This document shows positions 42,503 through 52,076 of a stretch of 64,000 nucleotides of DNA, piece by piece; the stretch's first letter is position 1, and each line of letters begins with the position of its first letter. The notes under the pieces were generated by a model that was not told where the DNA came from, made no database searches, and was given only the letters and a program-made list of their open reading frames with translations. The translations under genes were made by a program, and so were the position numbers. This DNA is from CAXXFQ01 sp963674475 (GTDB lineage: Bacteria; Planctomycetota; Planctomycetia; Pirellulales; Thermoguttaceae): the NCBI GenBank assembly GCA_963674475.2, contig CAXXFQ010000024.1:248001-312000 (forward strand), given 5' to 3'.

Positions 42503-42604
42503 GCTGTAAACAGCGATCGGAGAATGCGCAGTGCATCGGTTAGAAAGGGAATGGCTAGGACAGCGCATATCGCCAACGCAAGAGTCGAGAAACCGCCGCT
42601 CCCC

Positions 42605-43687
42605 CTACCCCGCCTTACGCTCGTACCAGCTCAAGACGCCACCAAGCCGTTCGTGTCGGACGAGCTCGCCAAGCTTCAGCGTCTCGACTTCCTCACGTGT
42701 CGCTTCGTCGAAGTTTGGCGGAAGGAATCCCGTGCCGCGGTGTGGTCGCCGGTGGTGGTAGTAATCGAGGTATTCGGATAGGATGTGGCGAAGATGGTTT
42801 TCGCCGAAGACGAGGAATCGGTCGAGACATTCACGTTTGATTGAGCCGATGAATCGCTCGCAATGGGCGTTCATGTTCGGCGAACGCGGCGGGATCTTTA
42901 TGGTTTTGAGACCTCCCGACCGGAGCGTTTTGAGGAACTTTTTGCAGAACTTGGTGTCCATGTCATGGATGAGATAGCGAGGAGCAGTAGCGAATTCGTC
43001 GCAGACGACGCACAGGTTGCGAGCTTGCTGGATCATCCAATGTTCATTCGGGTGCGGTGTCATACCCAGGATTTTCACCTCTCTGGTACCCGGGCAGATC
43101 AACGCCAGAATGTAATATTCAAGACGCCCGATCGGTGTCCAAACGCTTTTGGTGAAAAAGTCGCACGCCAGAAGTGTCTCCTTATGACGCCGCAAGAACT
43201 CGGCCCAGGTGCTGTTGTCTCGACCGGGCGGATTCGGGCGAAATCCGTTTTCGCGAAGAATGTTGCAGACGGTCCCTCTTTTAATGTCCTTGTAGCCGAG
43301 CCGGTAAAGCTCGCCAAGAATGCGTCCGGAACCCCAGCCCTCGTTCTCCGAGGCGAACTTGACGATCAGGTCACGGATCTCCTGCGGCTTCTTGCGGCGG
43401 CCATGCTTTTTGACCTCGGTACGGTCCTGCTTCGGGTTTCGATCCTCGGCCAACCACCGCATGAGGGTCCGCGGCGACACCAACGAGACAAGCTGGGATG
43501 CTTTCGAGCCGAGTTGTTTGGCGTACTTCACCATCCTCGCCCGTTCGGCCCGGGTCGTATAGATCCGCTTCGGCAAGCGGCTGCGAAGGATCTCGTTTTC
43601 CGCCTTGAGAAACTCGATTTGCTTGACCAATTCCGACTCGGTCGCCGCTGCCACCGCCAAAAAGACCGACTGAAAAATCGCCTTCAT
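42605..43687 (-). CDS. DDE integrase-core transposase, copy 4
   Basis: 360 residues with all catalytic blocks intact (LACDFFT, IHDMDTKF, NMNAHCERF). Differences from the other copies are single residues such as DEFATAPRY for DEFAVTPRY. It may be active. Confidence 0.9.
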   Translation of the reverse strand: MKAIFQSVFLAVAAATESELVKQIEFLKAENEILRSRLPKRIYTTRAERARMVKYAKQLGSKASQLVSLVSPRTLMRWLAEDRNPKQDRTEVKKHGRRKKPQEIRDLIVKFASENEGWGSGRILGELYRLGYKDIKRGTVCNILRENGFRPNPPGRDNSTWAEFLRRHKETLLACDFFTKSVWTPIGRLEYYILALICPGTREVKILGMTPHPNEHWMIQQARNLCVVCDEFATAPRYLIHDMDTKFCKKFLKTLRSGGLKTIKIPPRSPNMNAHCERFIGSIKRECLDRFLVFGENHLRHILSEYLDYYHHRRPHRGTGFLPPNFDEATREEVETLKLGELVRHERLGGVLSWYERKAG

Positions 43688-43978
43688 CGTCTTGTCTCGC
43701 CAAGGGTTAACCGGATGACAAGCAATTGTACCCCACTGAAATCGCCGCCTAAAAAGCCTTCTTGCGGCTCCAAGTGAGATTGAGCGGTTTTAGGTCAGTC
43801 TGACCCTACAAAAATGACAATTCGAAATCGCTCAAGTCGGGACCATCAGCAGACATGGAGACCGATGCTCTGAGAGGCGGGCTCTACCGCCCACGCTAGC
43901 GAAAATTTCGAGAAAAACGGCTCTATCCGTTTCGCAGCGCAAAGAAAAAGCCCGGAAAACCCAGGCTTTCATGGAAAA

Positions 43979-44099
43979 CTTTGCCCATCAGTACCCAAGT
44001 CCGTTGTACCAATATGGGCACCCTATTTTTAGAGCTCTCTCTAACTATAGGGAGAGTAGAGAGATAGAAAACCACGCCTTCGGTCTACGGAACCGAAGG
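43979..44099 (+). repeat. Hairpin-ended module, copy D
   Basis: 121 bases with the perfect CCTTCGGT/ACCGAAGG stem; followed directly by the truncated zinc-ribbon gene. Confidence 0.75.
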
Positions 44100-44231
44100 C
44101 ATCTGCCAATCATGCGAAAGCTACAATGGCGCCGGATGCAACCTCTGTGGCTGCCGCGTCAATCGCAAGCGAGCCGCCTTGTTGAATAAAGCGAGAATGG
44201 CGACCGAGCAGTGTCCGGTTGGGTTATGGTG
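44100..44231 (+). pseudogene. Zinc-ribbon gene, C-terminal half only
   Basis: Encodes ICQSCESYNGAGCNLCGCRV, then ALLNKARMATEQCPVGLW and a stop, the end of the gene seen at 32032-32418. The N-terminal finger is missing at the module edge. Confidence 0.7.
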
Positions 44232-44240
44232 AGTCTCAGT

Positions 44241-44357
44241 CTTTCCATCAATAGTGAGCGATTTGGCAGAGTGAGTGCCCTATTTTTGAGATCACTCTCT
44301 AATCAGGGGCATCGTAACGTGATAGGAAACCGTGGTATCGGCATGCGAAACCGAAGG
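44241..44357 (+). repeat. Hairpin-ended module, diverged copy H
   Basis: Starts CTTTCCATCAATAG 9 bases after the zinc-ribbon stop, shares CCCTATTTTT and the GATAGGAAACC block with the IS-linked copies, and ends ATCGGCATGCGAAACCGAAGG. The loop differs but the 3' arm is kept. Confidence 0.6.
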
Positions 44358-44422
44358 ACCTCGAAAAAGACCAGGAAGAGGTGTTGTAGTTTCCCTCTTC
44401 TCATTCTGCTTTCTCATTCTTT

Positions 44423-46408
44423 TCATTCGCAGTTTGTTTCTTTTTCTTGGATCGGTTCAAGAAAATACATCCGGGTCGCGGGAGCGGGGAGCGTTTCGGT
44501 AAACTCGAGCACCGGTTTGTCGGAAATGACCCGATTTTCGAACACTTCCGTCACGCGACATGGACGAGGTAATCGAATCGTCCGTTTGCCTCCCTTGGCC
44601 GTATGAAGAGCGACCAAGTCTTCGTTCGCGTAAAGTGGTTCCCCGGTCGTGCTATAGAGATGCACCTTCGCTTTGCGAAAGACATCGCGGAGCAGCTTTG
44701 GGCTGACTTGGGGAGAAGGGAGAAACACGGAGGTCCAATCTTCATGGTCTTGATAAAAGGCCTTCTGAGGATCGCCAGGCTGGCTCAGTCGATCGACGCG
44801 CGTGCCGGTAAATTTTTCAATGTTGGCAACGTCATACTTGCCGTCGGTAATGATCCCCGGCGCGAACAGGGTAACCACGGTCTTTCCGTCTCGAAGGACC
44901 ATTTTTTCGAGAAGTTGCCGTTTTTCCGCATCCAGGGCGAAAAGGTTTGGCAAAATGATTACCTTGAATTGGCTGGTGTCGATACGTGTCAGATCGGCAA
45001 GTGAATGACACCGCCAAGGCGTGCCGGTTCGAAACAACGCGAACTGCAACTTGCGCAAAACCTGATCGGTCAGCGGTTTGCGTCCGTTGACGTAATACAT
45101 CGAATCGGCGTCGGCAAAAAGGGCGACCTCCGCCGCCTTGCCCGGTCCGGTATCGGCAAACCGCTGGGATAGTTGGTTGAGATGTTTGATTTCCGCCATC
45201 ACGTCCGGATCATCGAAAAAACCGCCGAACATGTCAAACCACCAAAGATGCGCGCCGGCAATCATCCCGATCGCGAATTCTCGTCGCAATCCGGCAATGG
45301 TCTCTTCTTTCGAGTGAAAACTGATCCCTTTGCCAAAGTTCGTTACATATCGTGTCGGTCCTTGTTTCACATCCTTCAAAAGGTGCGTCCGGTGATCGAT
45401 CTCGTGCCAAAGGATCTTTCCGTTTGTCAGAATGGAATCCTGACAGAATTGGAAACCGCTGGTCCCGCCCATGCTCCGTTGCTGGTAGACCGCCGGTGCG
45501 GAGACGGTGTCGAAGGCGGGCGACTGGTACACGGTGTCGTAGGCAAGGTGCCCCCGATAGAGCAACTTGTTCGTCCCGTTGGCCATCATATACCCGAAAA
45601 ACAAACCGATCGGCACACGATTCTTCGTGACCTGTTTGGCACGCCGGGCATAATCCACGGCCGCGTCGGCCACCAACTGATTATGAAATTTCCAGTAGGC
45701 GATCTTGTCCGCGTCCTTGACCGGATCGTAAAAAAGAGGGTAGGTCGTCTTCTCGACCTCGTCGGGAACCTTCGCCGAGGGACGTCCCATCGCCTTGGCA
45801 AACGCGGCGTCTTTGCGCGGCGTCGTCTTGCCGTGCAGCCAGTCGAACCATTCGCACACCATCCCGGCCGAAAGGTGATACGCGGCGATTTTATCCCGAT
45901 ATTTCGCCTCGGTATGCTCGAGAAATCGGTGCAGGTATTCCTGCGAATCGCGACGGTAATCCTCGCGGAGCAACACGTCACCCAGTTGGCCAACGCTATC
46001 GGAACCCTCGTGCGTCTTGGCCCACCATGGCGGCGTGTTCAGGTCAATCATCACGATGAGTTTGGCTCCGGGGTTCCACGTCAGAACATCCTCGATGTGT
46101 CGATCCAACGCGGTCCAATCGTATTGATTCGGCCCGGTCCAAATCATCGGGTAGTTCGAGTACGGAACCCCAATCGAACTGATCGTATTGGACGGGTAGA
46201 TGAAAACCAATCGAACGCCCGCTTCGGCAAACTGGCGGTTGTACTTCTCCTGCGGCCAAAACGAACGGTAGCACATCCGAGGAAGCGTTACCGAGGGTTT
46301 ATGTGGCTTGTCAACCTGGTCAGCGTCCAGTAGGTTTCCGGCAGTGACGAGAAAAACCGTGAAAAACAAAACGGTTACCGAGCGTGAAAAATAAATGCGG
46401 GAAAACAT
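44423..46408 (-). CDS. Secreted GH42-like glycoside hydrolase
   Basis: About 661 residues from the ATG at 46408, chosen because AAGGAA lies 8 bases upstream and a signal peptide follows at once (SRSVTVLFFTVFLVTAGNLL). The catalytic part looks like a beta-galactosidase-type TIM barrel: RLVFIYPSNTISSIG, LIVMIDLNTPPWWAKTHEG, AAYHLSAGMVCEWFDWLHG (possible acid/base Glu) and ILWHEIDHRTH (possible nucleophile Glu). Residues about 470-560 resemble the GH42 trimerisation domain (KAAEVALFADADSMYYVNG, FKVIILPNLFALDAEKRQLL). It probably hydrolyses a beta-galactoside or related plant or algal glycan outside the cytoplasm. XylR-type regulators upstream fit sugar-controlled expression. Confidence 0.75.
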   Translation of the reverse strand: MFSRIYFSRSVTVLFFTVFLVTAGNLLDADQVDKPHKPSVTLPRMCYRSFWPQEKYNRQFAEAGVRLVFIYPSNTISSIGVPYSNYPMIWTGPNQYDWTALDRHIEDVLTWNPGAKLIVMIDLNTPPWWAKTHEGSDSVGQLGDVLLREDYRRDSQEYLHRFLEHTEAKYRDKIAAYHLSAGMVCEWFDWLHGKTTPRKDAAFAKAMGRPSAKVPDEVEKTTYPLFYDPVKDADKIAYWKFHNQLVADAAVDYARRAKQVTKNRVPIGLFFGYMMANGTNKLLYRGHLAYDTVYQSPAFDTVSAPAVYQQRSMGGTSGFQFCQDSILTNGKILWHEIDHRTHLLKDVKQGPTRYVTNFGKGISFHSKEETIAGLRREFAIGMIAGAHLWWFDMFGGFFDDPDVMAEIKHLNQLSQRFADTGPGKAAEVALFADADSMYYVNGRKPLTDQVLRKLQFALFRTGTPWRCHSLADLTRIDTSQFKVIILPNLFALDAEKRQLLEKMVLRDGKTVVTLFAPGIITDGKYDVANIEKFTGTRVDRLSQPGDPQKAFYQDHEDWTSVFLPSPQVSPKLLRDVFRKAKVHLYSTTGEPLYANEDLVALHTAKGGKRTIRLPRPCRVTEVFENRVISDKPVLEFTETLPAPATRMYFLEPIQEKETNCE

Positions 46409-46518
46409 GATGATGGTGGTTCCTTGTGAAATATTCATAAAGCACGAGCTCGCCGCGCAGGGTGGGTCTGGATTCTTGGATTTTAACGGTTTTTGGTAAA
46501 AGCGGCCGGTCGGCCACT

Positions 46519-46773
46519 TCACAGGTTTTTTACGGCAACCGTGACCGGCGAACGTGTACTCCGGGTTAAAAATCGATCAAACTTTTTCCGACGTGGACTG
46601 CTCTGGATTATCTTGTTTCCGATCAGGATCATCGCGAGTCGCAAACCATCGACCTGGTATCGCCACGGGTCGTCTTCGTTGCCGATGAGGAATTCGTGAA
46701 TCTCACGGTTGTCCAGTCGGAGCGAATTGTTACGCAGCGCAGCTGTCACGTCGATCAGATAACGGTCGGTCAT
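46519..46773 (-). CDS. Small hypothetical protein or jelly-roll domain fragment
   Basis: 84 residues. The start YLIDVTAALRNNSLRLDNRE, then GNEDDPWRYQVDGLRLAMIL looks like the last strands of a galactose-binding jelly-roll of GH2-type proteins. The end is basic and unlike it. It may be a remnant of a larger glycan gene upstream of the hydrolase. Not recognised with certainty. Confidence 0.35.
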   Translation of the reverse strand: MTDRYLIDVTAALRNNSLRLDNREIHEFLIGNEDDPWRYQVDGLRLAMILIGNKIIQSSPRRKKFDRFLTRSTRSPVTVAVKNL

Positions 46774-47072
46774 GTAGGCAGCCAGTCAACCGTATTGAGA
46801 GGCATGAATTAGGGATTTCAAGTGGGGAAAAATTTTTTCAAAGCCGGTTGCAAGACTCCATATAATCCTTACTTTCGACCGCGGAAGTCCTTGTGTCGTG
46901 TCCTGAAACGTCCTCAAGGACATCCCACCATTGTAAAGCCCAACTACGGGCGTTCGCAATGATTAAAACAGTCATTTATACTTGCACTTTTAGTCATTTG
47001 TGGGATCCTATGCGAGCGTACGCTTTCCAAGACATCCCCTGTAGAAAAAGTGGTTTGGGATGGAACTTTGGC
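46774..47072. other. Intergenic stretch
   Basis: AT-rich stretch between the hydrolase side and the first regulator gene. No gene or clear hairpin was found. Confidence 0.4.
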
Positions 47073-48251
47073 CTAAAGAACGTCAACAAATTGACTTCGA
47101 TATTCGGTCGGCGTTTTGCCGATTTTTCGCTTGAAAAGCCTGATCAACGACTCTGCGTAATCGAAGCCAGTCTGTTCAGAAATCTTGTTGATCGAAAGCG
47201 TGGTCCCGCGGAGCAATTCTTGCACACGGTCAAGTTGCACACGGACCAACTCATCCCGCGGCGATCGTCCCAAGATCTCGACGAAACGCCGTTGTAAAGT
47301 ACTGCGAGAAACGCCCACATGACGGGCCGCGTCCGCGACCGAAACCCCATCGGTGAAATGCTCCTGAAAAAAACGAATTGTTTCTCGCAATAAAGGGTCA
47401 GTCATTCCTAAACTGTTAGTGGATTGCCGGGGCACGATACATAACGGGCCGTGGAGCGTCGGTTCGCTCGGACAAGATTCACCCTTCATCAAACGCCCAA
47501 GCAAGGCGGCCGCTTCGTATCCGATTTTCTCCGGACGCAAAGCCACACTCGTCAGGGGCGGATCGGATAAATTACACAGCACTTCGTCGTTTCCCACACC
47601 CAGGACGGCCACTTCCTCCGGCACCCGGCAATCGAACAAGCGACAGGCTTCCAAGACCTGGCGGGCACGATTATCAGTACCGGCCATCAAGGCCAACGGC
47701 TTCGGCATCGCTTGTAGCCAACGACCAATCCGCGGAATGTCGAACTGTCCAGCCGCCTCGATTTCGAAAACTCCCGTGTTGGCCCCGGACTCGGGACTGG
47801 CAAAAACCTCCACGGAATATCCTTTACGAGCAAGATAGTCGACAAAGGCTTCGCCACGCCGCTGTGAATAAAACACCTTCTGAAAACCACAATAGGCGAA
47901 ATTTCGATAGCCCAACTCTAAAAAATAGTCGGCAACCATACGGGAAATCGCGGCATGATCGACACCGAAACAAGAATTGTTGCGAAATTCATGCAGACCA
48001 AAAAGGTTGACCGTGGGGATCCGCAAATGCCGGACCTGCCGCAAGACTTGCCGGGTCTCGAACTGACCAATAATTCCCTGGGGTCGCCATTTACGCAACT
48101 CGGGCGAAAGTGACTCGGGCAACATTCCTACTCGATAAAACACGCTCCACGACTCGTGCGTTTGCAGGTAGGACCCGATCCCCCGCAACAACCCACGACC
48201 GTACTCCAAGTTCGACTGTATCAACAAGGCAACCCGTGGCAGCTTCAACAT
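47073..48251 (-). CDS. XylR-type transcriptional regulator (periplasmic-binding-like + AraC HTH), copy 1
   Basis: 392 residues. The N-terminal half is a LacI-type sugar-sensing domain (LPRVALLIQSNLEYGRGLLR, YRNFAYCGFQKVFYSQRR, VAVLGVGNDEVLCNLSDPPL). The C-terminal AraC-type domain has two helix-turn-helices (VSVADAARHVGVSRSTLQRR and SINKISEQTGFDYAESLIR). Planctomycetes carry many such regulators next to glycan genes; the ligand is usually a sugar. It starts inside the last codons of the second regulator gene (7-base overlap), so the two are one transcription unit. Likely target: the GH42-like gene downstream. Confidence 0.9.
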   Translation of the reverse strand: MLKLPRVALLIQSNLEYGRGLLRGIGSYLQTHESWSVFYRVGMLPESLSPELRKWRPQGIIGQFETRQVLRQVRHLRIPTVNLFGLHEFRNNSCFGVDHAAISRMVADYFLELGYRNFAYCGFQKVFYSQRRGEAFVDYLARKGYSVEVFASPESGANTGVFEIEAAGQFDIPRIGRWLQAMPKPLALMAGTDNRARQVLEACRLFDCRVPEEVAVLGVGNDEVLCNLSDPPLTSVALRPEKIGYEAAALLGRLMKGESCPSEPTLHGPLCIVPRQSTNSLGMTDPLLRETIRFFQEHFTDGVSVADAARHVGVSRSTLQRRFVEILGRSPRDELVRVQLDRVQELLRGTTLSINKISEQTGFDYAESLIRLFKRKIGKTPTEYRSQFVDVL

Positions 48252-49486
48252 GATCCCTCCCTGTTGCGTACGGCTTGGCCGTCGCGGCTAGCGTGCTTTT
48301 CTTGAGGAAATCTCTGCGTTTCATGGCCGTGAACCATATTGCGGTATTTGCGAGGTGTCAGGCCGGTTTCGCGTTTGAAAATGTAAGCCAAGTATTCTGG
48401 CGAACCAAATCCAGACGCTGCTGCAACCGCGGGAATCGACATCTCGGTTTGCTTCAGGAGTTGTTTGGCTCGCTCGAAATGAACACGACGGATCTCTGCG
48501 GCAGGCGTTCTTCCCAAAATTTCCTGAAAACGCTGTTCCAACCAGCGGCGAGAAACGGGCACGGCAACAAGTACGTCCTTGACGGAGATGGGATCGGCTG
48601 CATGGCTGCGAATGAAGGCGATTGCCCGGGCGAGATTTCTATTGTTGATTGAAAGCGTGTCGGTCGATTGGCGCAAGATAACGCCGTTCGGTTCAACAAG
48701 GATCGGTTTTTTCGGGGGACGTCGCCTATGGAGTAGTTTACCGAGAAGAGCGGACGCCTCGAAGCCGACCCGCTCGGAGTTAAGGTCAATGCCCGATAGC
48801 GGGGGACGGCATGTTTCACATAGTAGTTCGTCTTCATCTCCCGCCAGCACGGCGACTTGCTCAGGCACCAACAGGCCAGCCTCGCGACAAGCGTGAACCA
48901 CTTGTTGCCCACGACTACACGGCCAAGCAAGGATTCCAACCGGCTTGGGTAACCCCCTTAGCCAATCAACCAGCTTCTTGTGATAAGCGGGCCAGTTGAA
49001 AGTTCTGCCCGTGCCCGTGTTGGGTTTGAAGACTGAACACTCGTAGCCAAACTCGGTCACGACTTTCACGAACTCTTGACAATAATTTTCCACCAAGGAG
49101 AGCCGCTGTAGTCCGCAATAGGCGAAGTGGCGAAACCCTCGGTCTAGAAAATGCTCGGCTGCCAGTCGTGCAGCGGCCCGTAGATTCACGGCGACTCGTG
49201 GAAAGCTTAAACCTTTCAATTGCACCCCCGACACATTTACGACCGGCACGCCAATCGCGTCGATAAATCGTGCATGAGCTGGAGACCAAACGTCTGCGAT
49301 GATCCCTTGACCGCGCCAAGTTTGGGGCAGTGGGATCGGCGCCCCGCGTCCCCACGCCTGGACCCAAAGGTGCCAAGGTTCGTTCGCACGGGTGTAATTG
49401 CCAATGCCGCGGATGATCGCACGTCCCCAGGTGTTCGAGGTTTCGACCAGTATCGCCACACACGGTATGTCCTTGGAATTCCTCAT
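48245..49486 (-). CDS. XylR-type transcriptional regulator, copy 2
   Basis: 413 residues with the same design as copy 1: CVAILVETSNTWGRAIIRGI at the start, FRHFAYCGLQRLSLVENYC and VAVLAGDEDELLCETCRPPL in the sensor, and VKDVLVAVPVSRRWLEQRF plus AVAAASGFGSPEYLAYIF in the DNA-binding half. After the usual AraC end (LTPRKYRNMVHGHE) it has an extra tail of about 25 residues. That tail overlaps, in another frame, a Tat signal peptide start, so it is probably a by-product of a deletion. It is divergent from the DUF4838 gene at 49887 and may control it. Confidence 0.88.
   Translation of the reverse strand: MRNSKDIPCVAILVETSNTWGRAIIRGIGNYTRANEPWHLWVQAWGRGAPIPLPQTWRGQGIIADVWSPAHARFIDAIGVPVVNVSGVQLKGLSFPRVAVNLRAAARLAAEHFLDRGFRHFAYCGLQRLSLVENYCQEFVKVVTEFGYECSVFKPNTGTGRTFNWPAYHKKLVDWLRGLPKPVGILAWPCSRGQQVVHACREAGLLVPEQVAVLAGDEDELLCETCRPPLSGIDLNSERVGFEASALLGKLLHRRRPPKKPILVEPNGVILRQSTDTLSINNRNLARAIAFIRSHAADPISVKDVLVAVPVSRRWLEQRFQEILGRTPAAEIRRVHFERAKQLLKQTEMSIPAVAAASGFGSPEYLAYIFKRETGLTPRKYRNMVHGHETQRFPQEKHASRDGQAVRNREGSC
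48262..48324 (-). pseudogene. Tat signal peptide remnant
   Basis: An ATG at 48324 opens MKRRDFLKKSTLAATAKPYA, a clear twin-arginine signal start (RRDFLKKS) as found on planctomycete oxidoreductases, sulfatases and other secreted enzymes. The frame then runs into regulator copy 1 DNA and carries no mature domain. The rest of that gene was lost. Confidence 0.6.
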
Positions 49487-49886
49487 TCACGTTTCCCGTC
49501 AGAGTTTGTCGAATACGATCTCCTTACCATAAAGTATACCGGCAAAGTATATCATTTCAATGAACGGCGTGCGCGTTTTCTTAGAATATTTGCGCATGTT
49601 TTCATTGACGCAACATGGGTAGCCATATAAATTGAAATCCGGTGGCACGATGCGACGGTATAAGTTATCCCCAATCTTTGGTCCAAAATGCACGTTGAAA
49701 TTTTGGATATTTTAGAACAGTTGAAGAAAGTCATATACCAGACTTGCTCAATGTCGTTTATCGACACCCAGCACATCTCAGACAGTATGGACGAATCACC
49801 CGGAAAACTCAGAATGTGGTACGTGGTGGATTCAACCTGTTTTTTGTTTTGAATGGCTCCCCCCAAATCAAAGGTCCAATTTTAAA
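49487..49886. promoter_or_regulatory. Divergent intergenic region between regulator and DUF4838 gene
   Basis: 400 AT-rich bases with no supported gene. It should hold the promoters of both directions. No operator half-sites were identified with confidence. Confidence 0.4.
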
Positions 49887-51815
49887 ATGAAAATGACGTT
49901 ACACCGATTTAATATTTACTCAAAGGGAATGTTTTTAGTTCTGGCATCCATGAGTCTTGGCCTGTTGCTGCCGGCGACACAGACGCTTGGTGACATTTTT
50001 GTTACCGAGAAAGGATTGCCAAAGGCAACCATTGTTGAACCGCTTGGAGCATCCGAGGTAGTCCATTTTGCGGCCACGGAATTGCAGAAGTACGTGCATA
50101 AAATATCGGACGCCAAGCTGCCGATCCGCAGTGGAATGACAGATTTGGATAGTGCAGCCATTGTTTTGCGCAGGGCGAACCTTGATCCGCCGAGGCATGG
50201 GTTGCAGTGTGATAGTTTTACCATCAAGAGCGAAGGCGACCGGCTGTTTTTGACGGGCAACAATGATCGCGCGGTTCTCTATGCTGTCTATGCGTTCCTG
50301 GAGTCACTAGGTGCCATGTGGCTGGAGCCAGGAGAGGCGGGCGAAATTGTGCCGCATATGCCAACGATTACGGTTTCGGACCTCAATCTGGCTTTCAAGC
50401 CCGCGTTTGACCTTCGTGGCGTGTGTCTCTACGACCAAGGGGAAGGTCGCGAGACCGTCGATTGGATGGGAAAAATGCGAATGAATCTCATATTGCACCC
50501 CAATGAAGCGAAGGCGTGCGAGAAGCGTGGGATACTTGTGATGGAGGGCACGATGCATGGCTTTGCCGAAAGAATGGGACTTGGTCCCGAGTGGCATAAG
50601 GATCCGGCGAATCACCAATATCTCGCAATGGTTAACGGCAAACGCGGGAGACCGTGGAAGAATGCGCCACAGAACGTGGAGCCATGCCTATCGAACGAGG
50701 GTGCCGTGGAAAAGCTTATCGCAACCTCATTGGAATTCATTGAAAGCTATCGGCCAAGCATTTACCTTTTCGATCCTCGCGCCGATGATAATAAGAACAA
50801 TTGGTGCGAGTGCGAGGAGTGCAGCAAACACACATCGACCGACAAACACATAGAGTTCGTTAATCGGCTCGCCAGGATAATTCACGAAAAATGGCCAAAC
50901 AAGAAGGTTTCACTGATTGCCTATTACGATACGATGTCGCCGCCGAAGGAAATATTCCCCGATCTTTCAATGGGCAATATGATATTGTGGTTTGCACCCA
51001 TCACTCGAACCTACCAAGATCCAATTCAATCAGCGACGAAGGAAAAAGTAGAGACGCAATTTCCTCGCAACAAGGCGATTTGGCCGAAAACGGATGGCGC
51101 ATGGCTTCCTTTTCTACGTGAGTGGCAAGACGCCTTTAGCGGACCGATCCTGATGTTGGATTACTACCACTGGTCGGGGAATAACAATAAGCGGTCAGGC
51201 TACTTTTACGTACGCCCCGACGTGATCGCGGCCGACTTGAGATTCTATAAGAAATTGGGGCTCAGCGGTTCGATTGGTGTCGAGCCCTGCCCCTTTAAAA
51301 TTCCCAACGGATGGAATCTGTACTTAAAGGCTCAGTTGCTATGGGATCCGACGCAAGACGTGGCAGAGTTGAAGCGACGCTACGACCAAGCTTTTTACGG
51401 CTGCTCAGCAGAGTTGGCTCAAAAGTATATCAGAGCAATCGCTGAAGTGATTAATTTGGAAAGTAACGATACCGAAAGTATAGAAAAACTACGCGACCTT
51501 GCGATAGCGTTTGACACCGATATGAAGAGTTGCGAAAAATCACCGCTCCTCGCAGAAAGATTGAACCGCATTTCGCTATGGGTGAATTATGTCGCACTCA
51601 GAAAAAGCTACTACAGCTTGGCAAGGGGAAATGCAGCGGCAGTGGAAGAGGCCGCGATGAAGTTGGTCGATTTCCTTGAAGCGAACCGCGACGAAATCTC
51701 CAGTTGCTACAACAACGTGGATGACATGATACCCATCCAGATCAAGAACCGGCAACGTAAGGCAGCTAAAGAGAAGGAAGGCAAGGGCCAGCCTGCCAAA
51801 GCTCGGAATCGGTAA
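49887..51815 (+). CDS. Secreted DUF4838 protein (GH67-N-like domain)
   Basis: 642 residues. A signal peptide covers about residues 14-36 (GMFLVLASMSLGLLLPATQT). Residues 40-140 match the alpha-glucuronidase N-terminal-like domain (EVVHFAATELQKYVHKISDA, then AVLYAVYAFLESLGAMWLEP). The DUF4838 core follows: CLYDQGEGRETVDWMGKMRM, NNWCECEECSKH (possible metal cysteines) and VSLIAYYDTMSPPKEIFPDL. DUF4838 proteins resemble GH20/GH67-type barrels and are common in glycan loci of planctomycetes and Bacteroidetes; activity is unproven. The tail is helical and basic (RKAAKEKEGKGQPAKARNR). It is transcribed away from the XylR pair. Confidence 0.85.
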   Translation: MKMTLHRFNIYSKGMFLVLASMSLGLLLPATQTLGDIFVTEKGLPKATIVEPLGASEVVHFAATELQKYVHKISDAKLPIRSGMTDLDSAAIVLRRANLDPPRHGLQCDSFTIKSEGDRLFLTGNNDRAVLYAVYAFLESLGAMWLEPGEAGEIVPHMPTITVSDLNLAFKPAFDLRGVCLYDQGEGRETVDWMGKMRMNLILHPNEAKACEKRGILVMEGTMHGFAERMGLGPEWHKDPANHQYLAMVNGKRGRPWKNAPQNVEPCLSNEGAVEKLIATSLEFIESYRPSIYLFDPRADDNKNNWCECEECSKHTSTDKHIEFVNRLARIIHEKWPNKKVSLIAYYDTMSPPKEIFPDLSMGNMILWFAPITRTYQDPIQSATKEKVETQFPRNKAIWPKTDGAWLPFLREWQDAFSGPILMLDYYHWSGNNNKRSGYFYVRPDVIAADLRFYKKLGLSGSIGVEPCPFKIPNGWNLYLKAQLLWDPTQDVAELKRRYDQAFYGCSAELAQKYIRAIAEVINLESNDTESIEKLRDLAIAFDTDMKSCEKSPLLAERLNRISLWVNYVALRKSYYSLARGNAAAVEEAAMKLVDFLEANRDEISSCYNNVDDMIPIQIKNRQRKAAKEKEGKGQPAKARNR

Positions 51816-51978
51816 TCGCTCCAGGAAGTACGTGGGGGCGACGGCGCGGTTTCACTTGATGGAGGAGCCGTAGTGGGCGATGAGAATGGAGGCTTAGGCG
51901 GGATGCCACCGTGGCGATCGCTCCAGCGTTCAGCGAGCAGAGCGACGCTGACTTCCCGCAGAATCCACCCGGCCCCGA

Positions 51979-52076
51979 ACGTTGTACCAATATGGGCAGC
52001 CTTTTGCGAGCCTCTTCCTAAGTATTTGCTGCGAAAAGACTTACGGGAATTCGCCTTCGGTCTACGGAACCGAAGG
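51979..52076 (+). repeat. Hairpin-ended module, partial copy F
   Basis: Begins inside the module at GTTGTACCAATATGGGCA, has a different middle, and ends with the perfect CCTTCGGT/ACCGAAGG hairpin. No transposase is near. It truncates the gene at 52077-52512. Confidence 0.65.

Larger units (their letters stand above)
42503..44099 (-). mobile_element. Repeated DDE-transposase IS, copy 4
   Basis: Complete copy with IS21-end-like prefix (TGTAAACAGCGATCGG) at 42504. On its left it truncates the third TPR copy; on its right it truncates a zinc-ribbon gene copy. Confidence 0.8.

Noticed and set aside
46409..46522. Longer N-terminus for the GH42-like hydrolase
   Set aside because: The ATG at 46408 has AAGGAA upstream and begins a signal peptide; the extension would hide it.
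48091..48324. A 77-codon frame starting with the Tat signal as a real gene
   Set aside because: Only the first 16-20 residues look real; the rest is antisense-like translation of regulator DNA.
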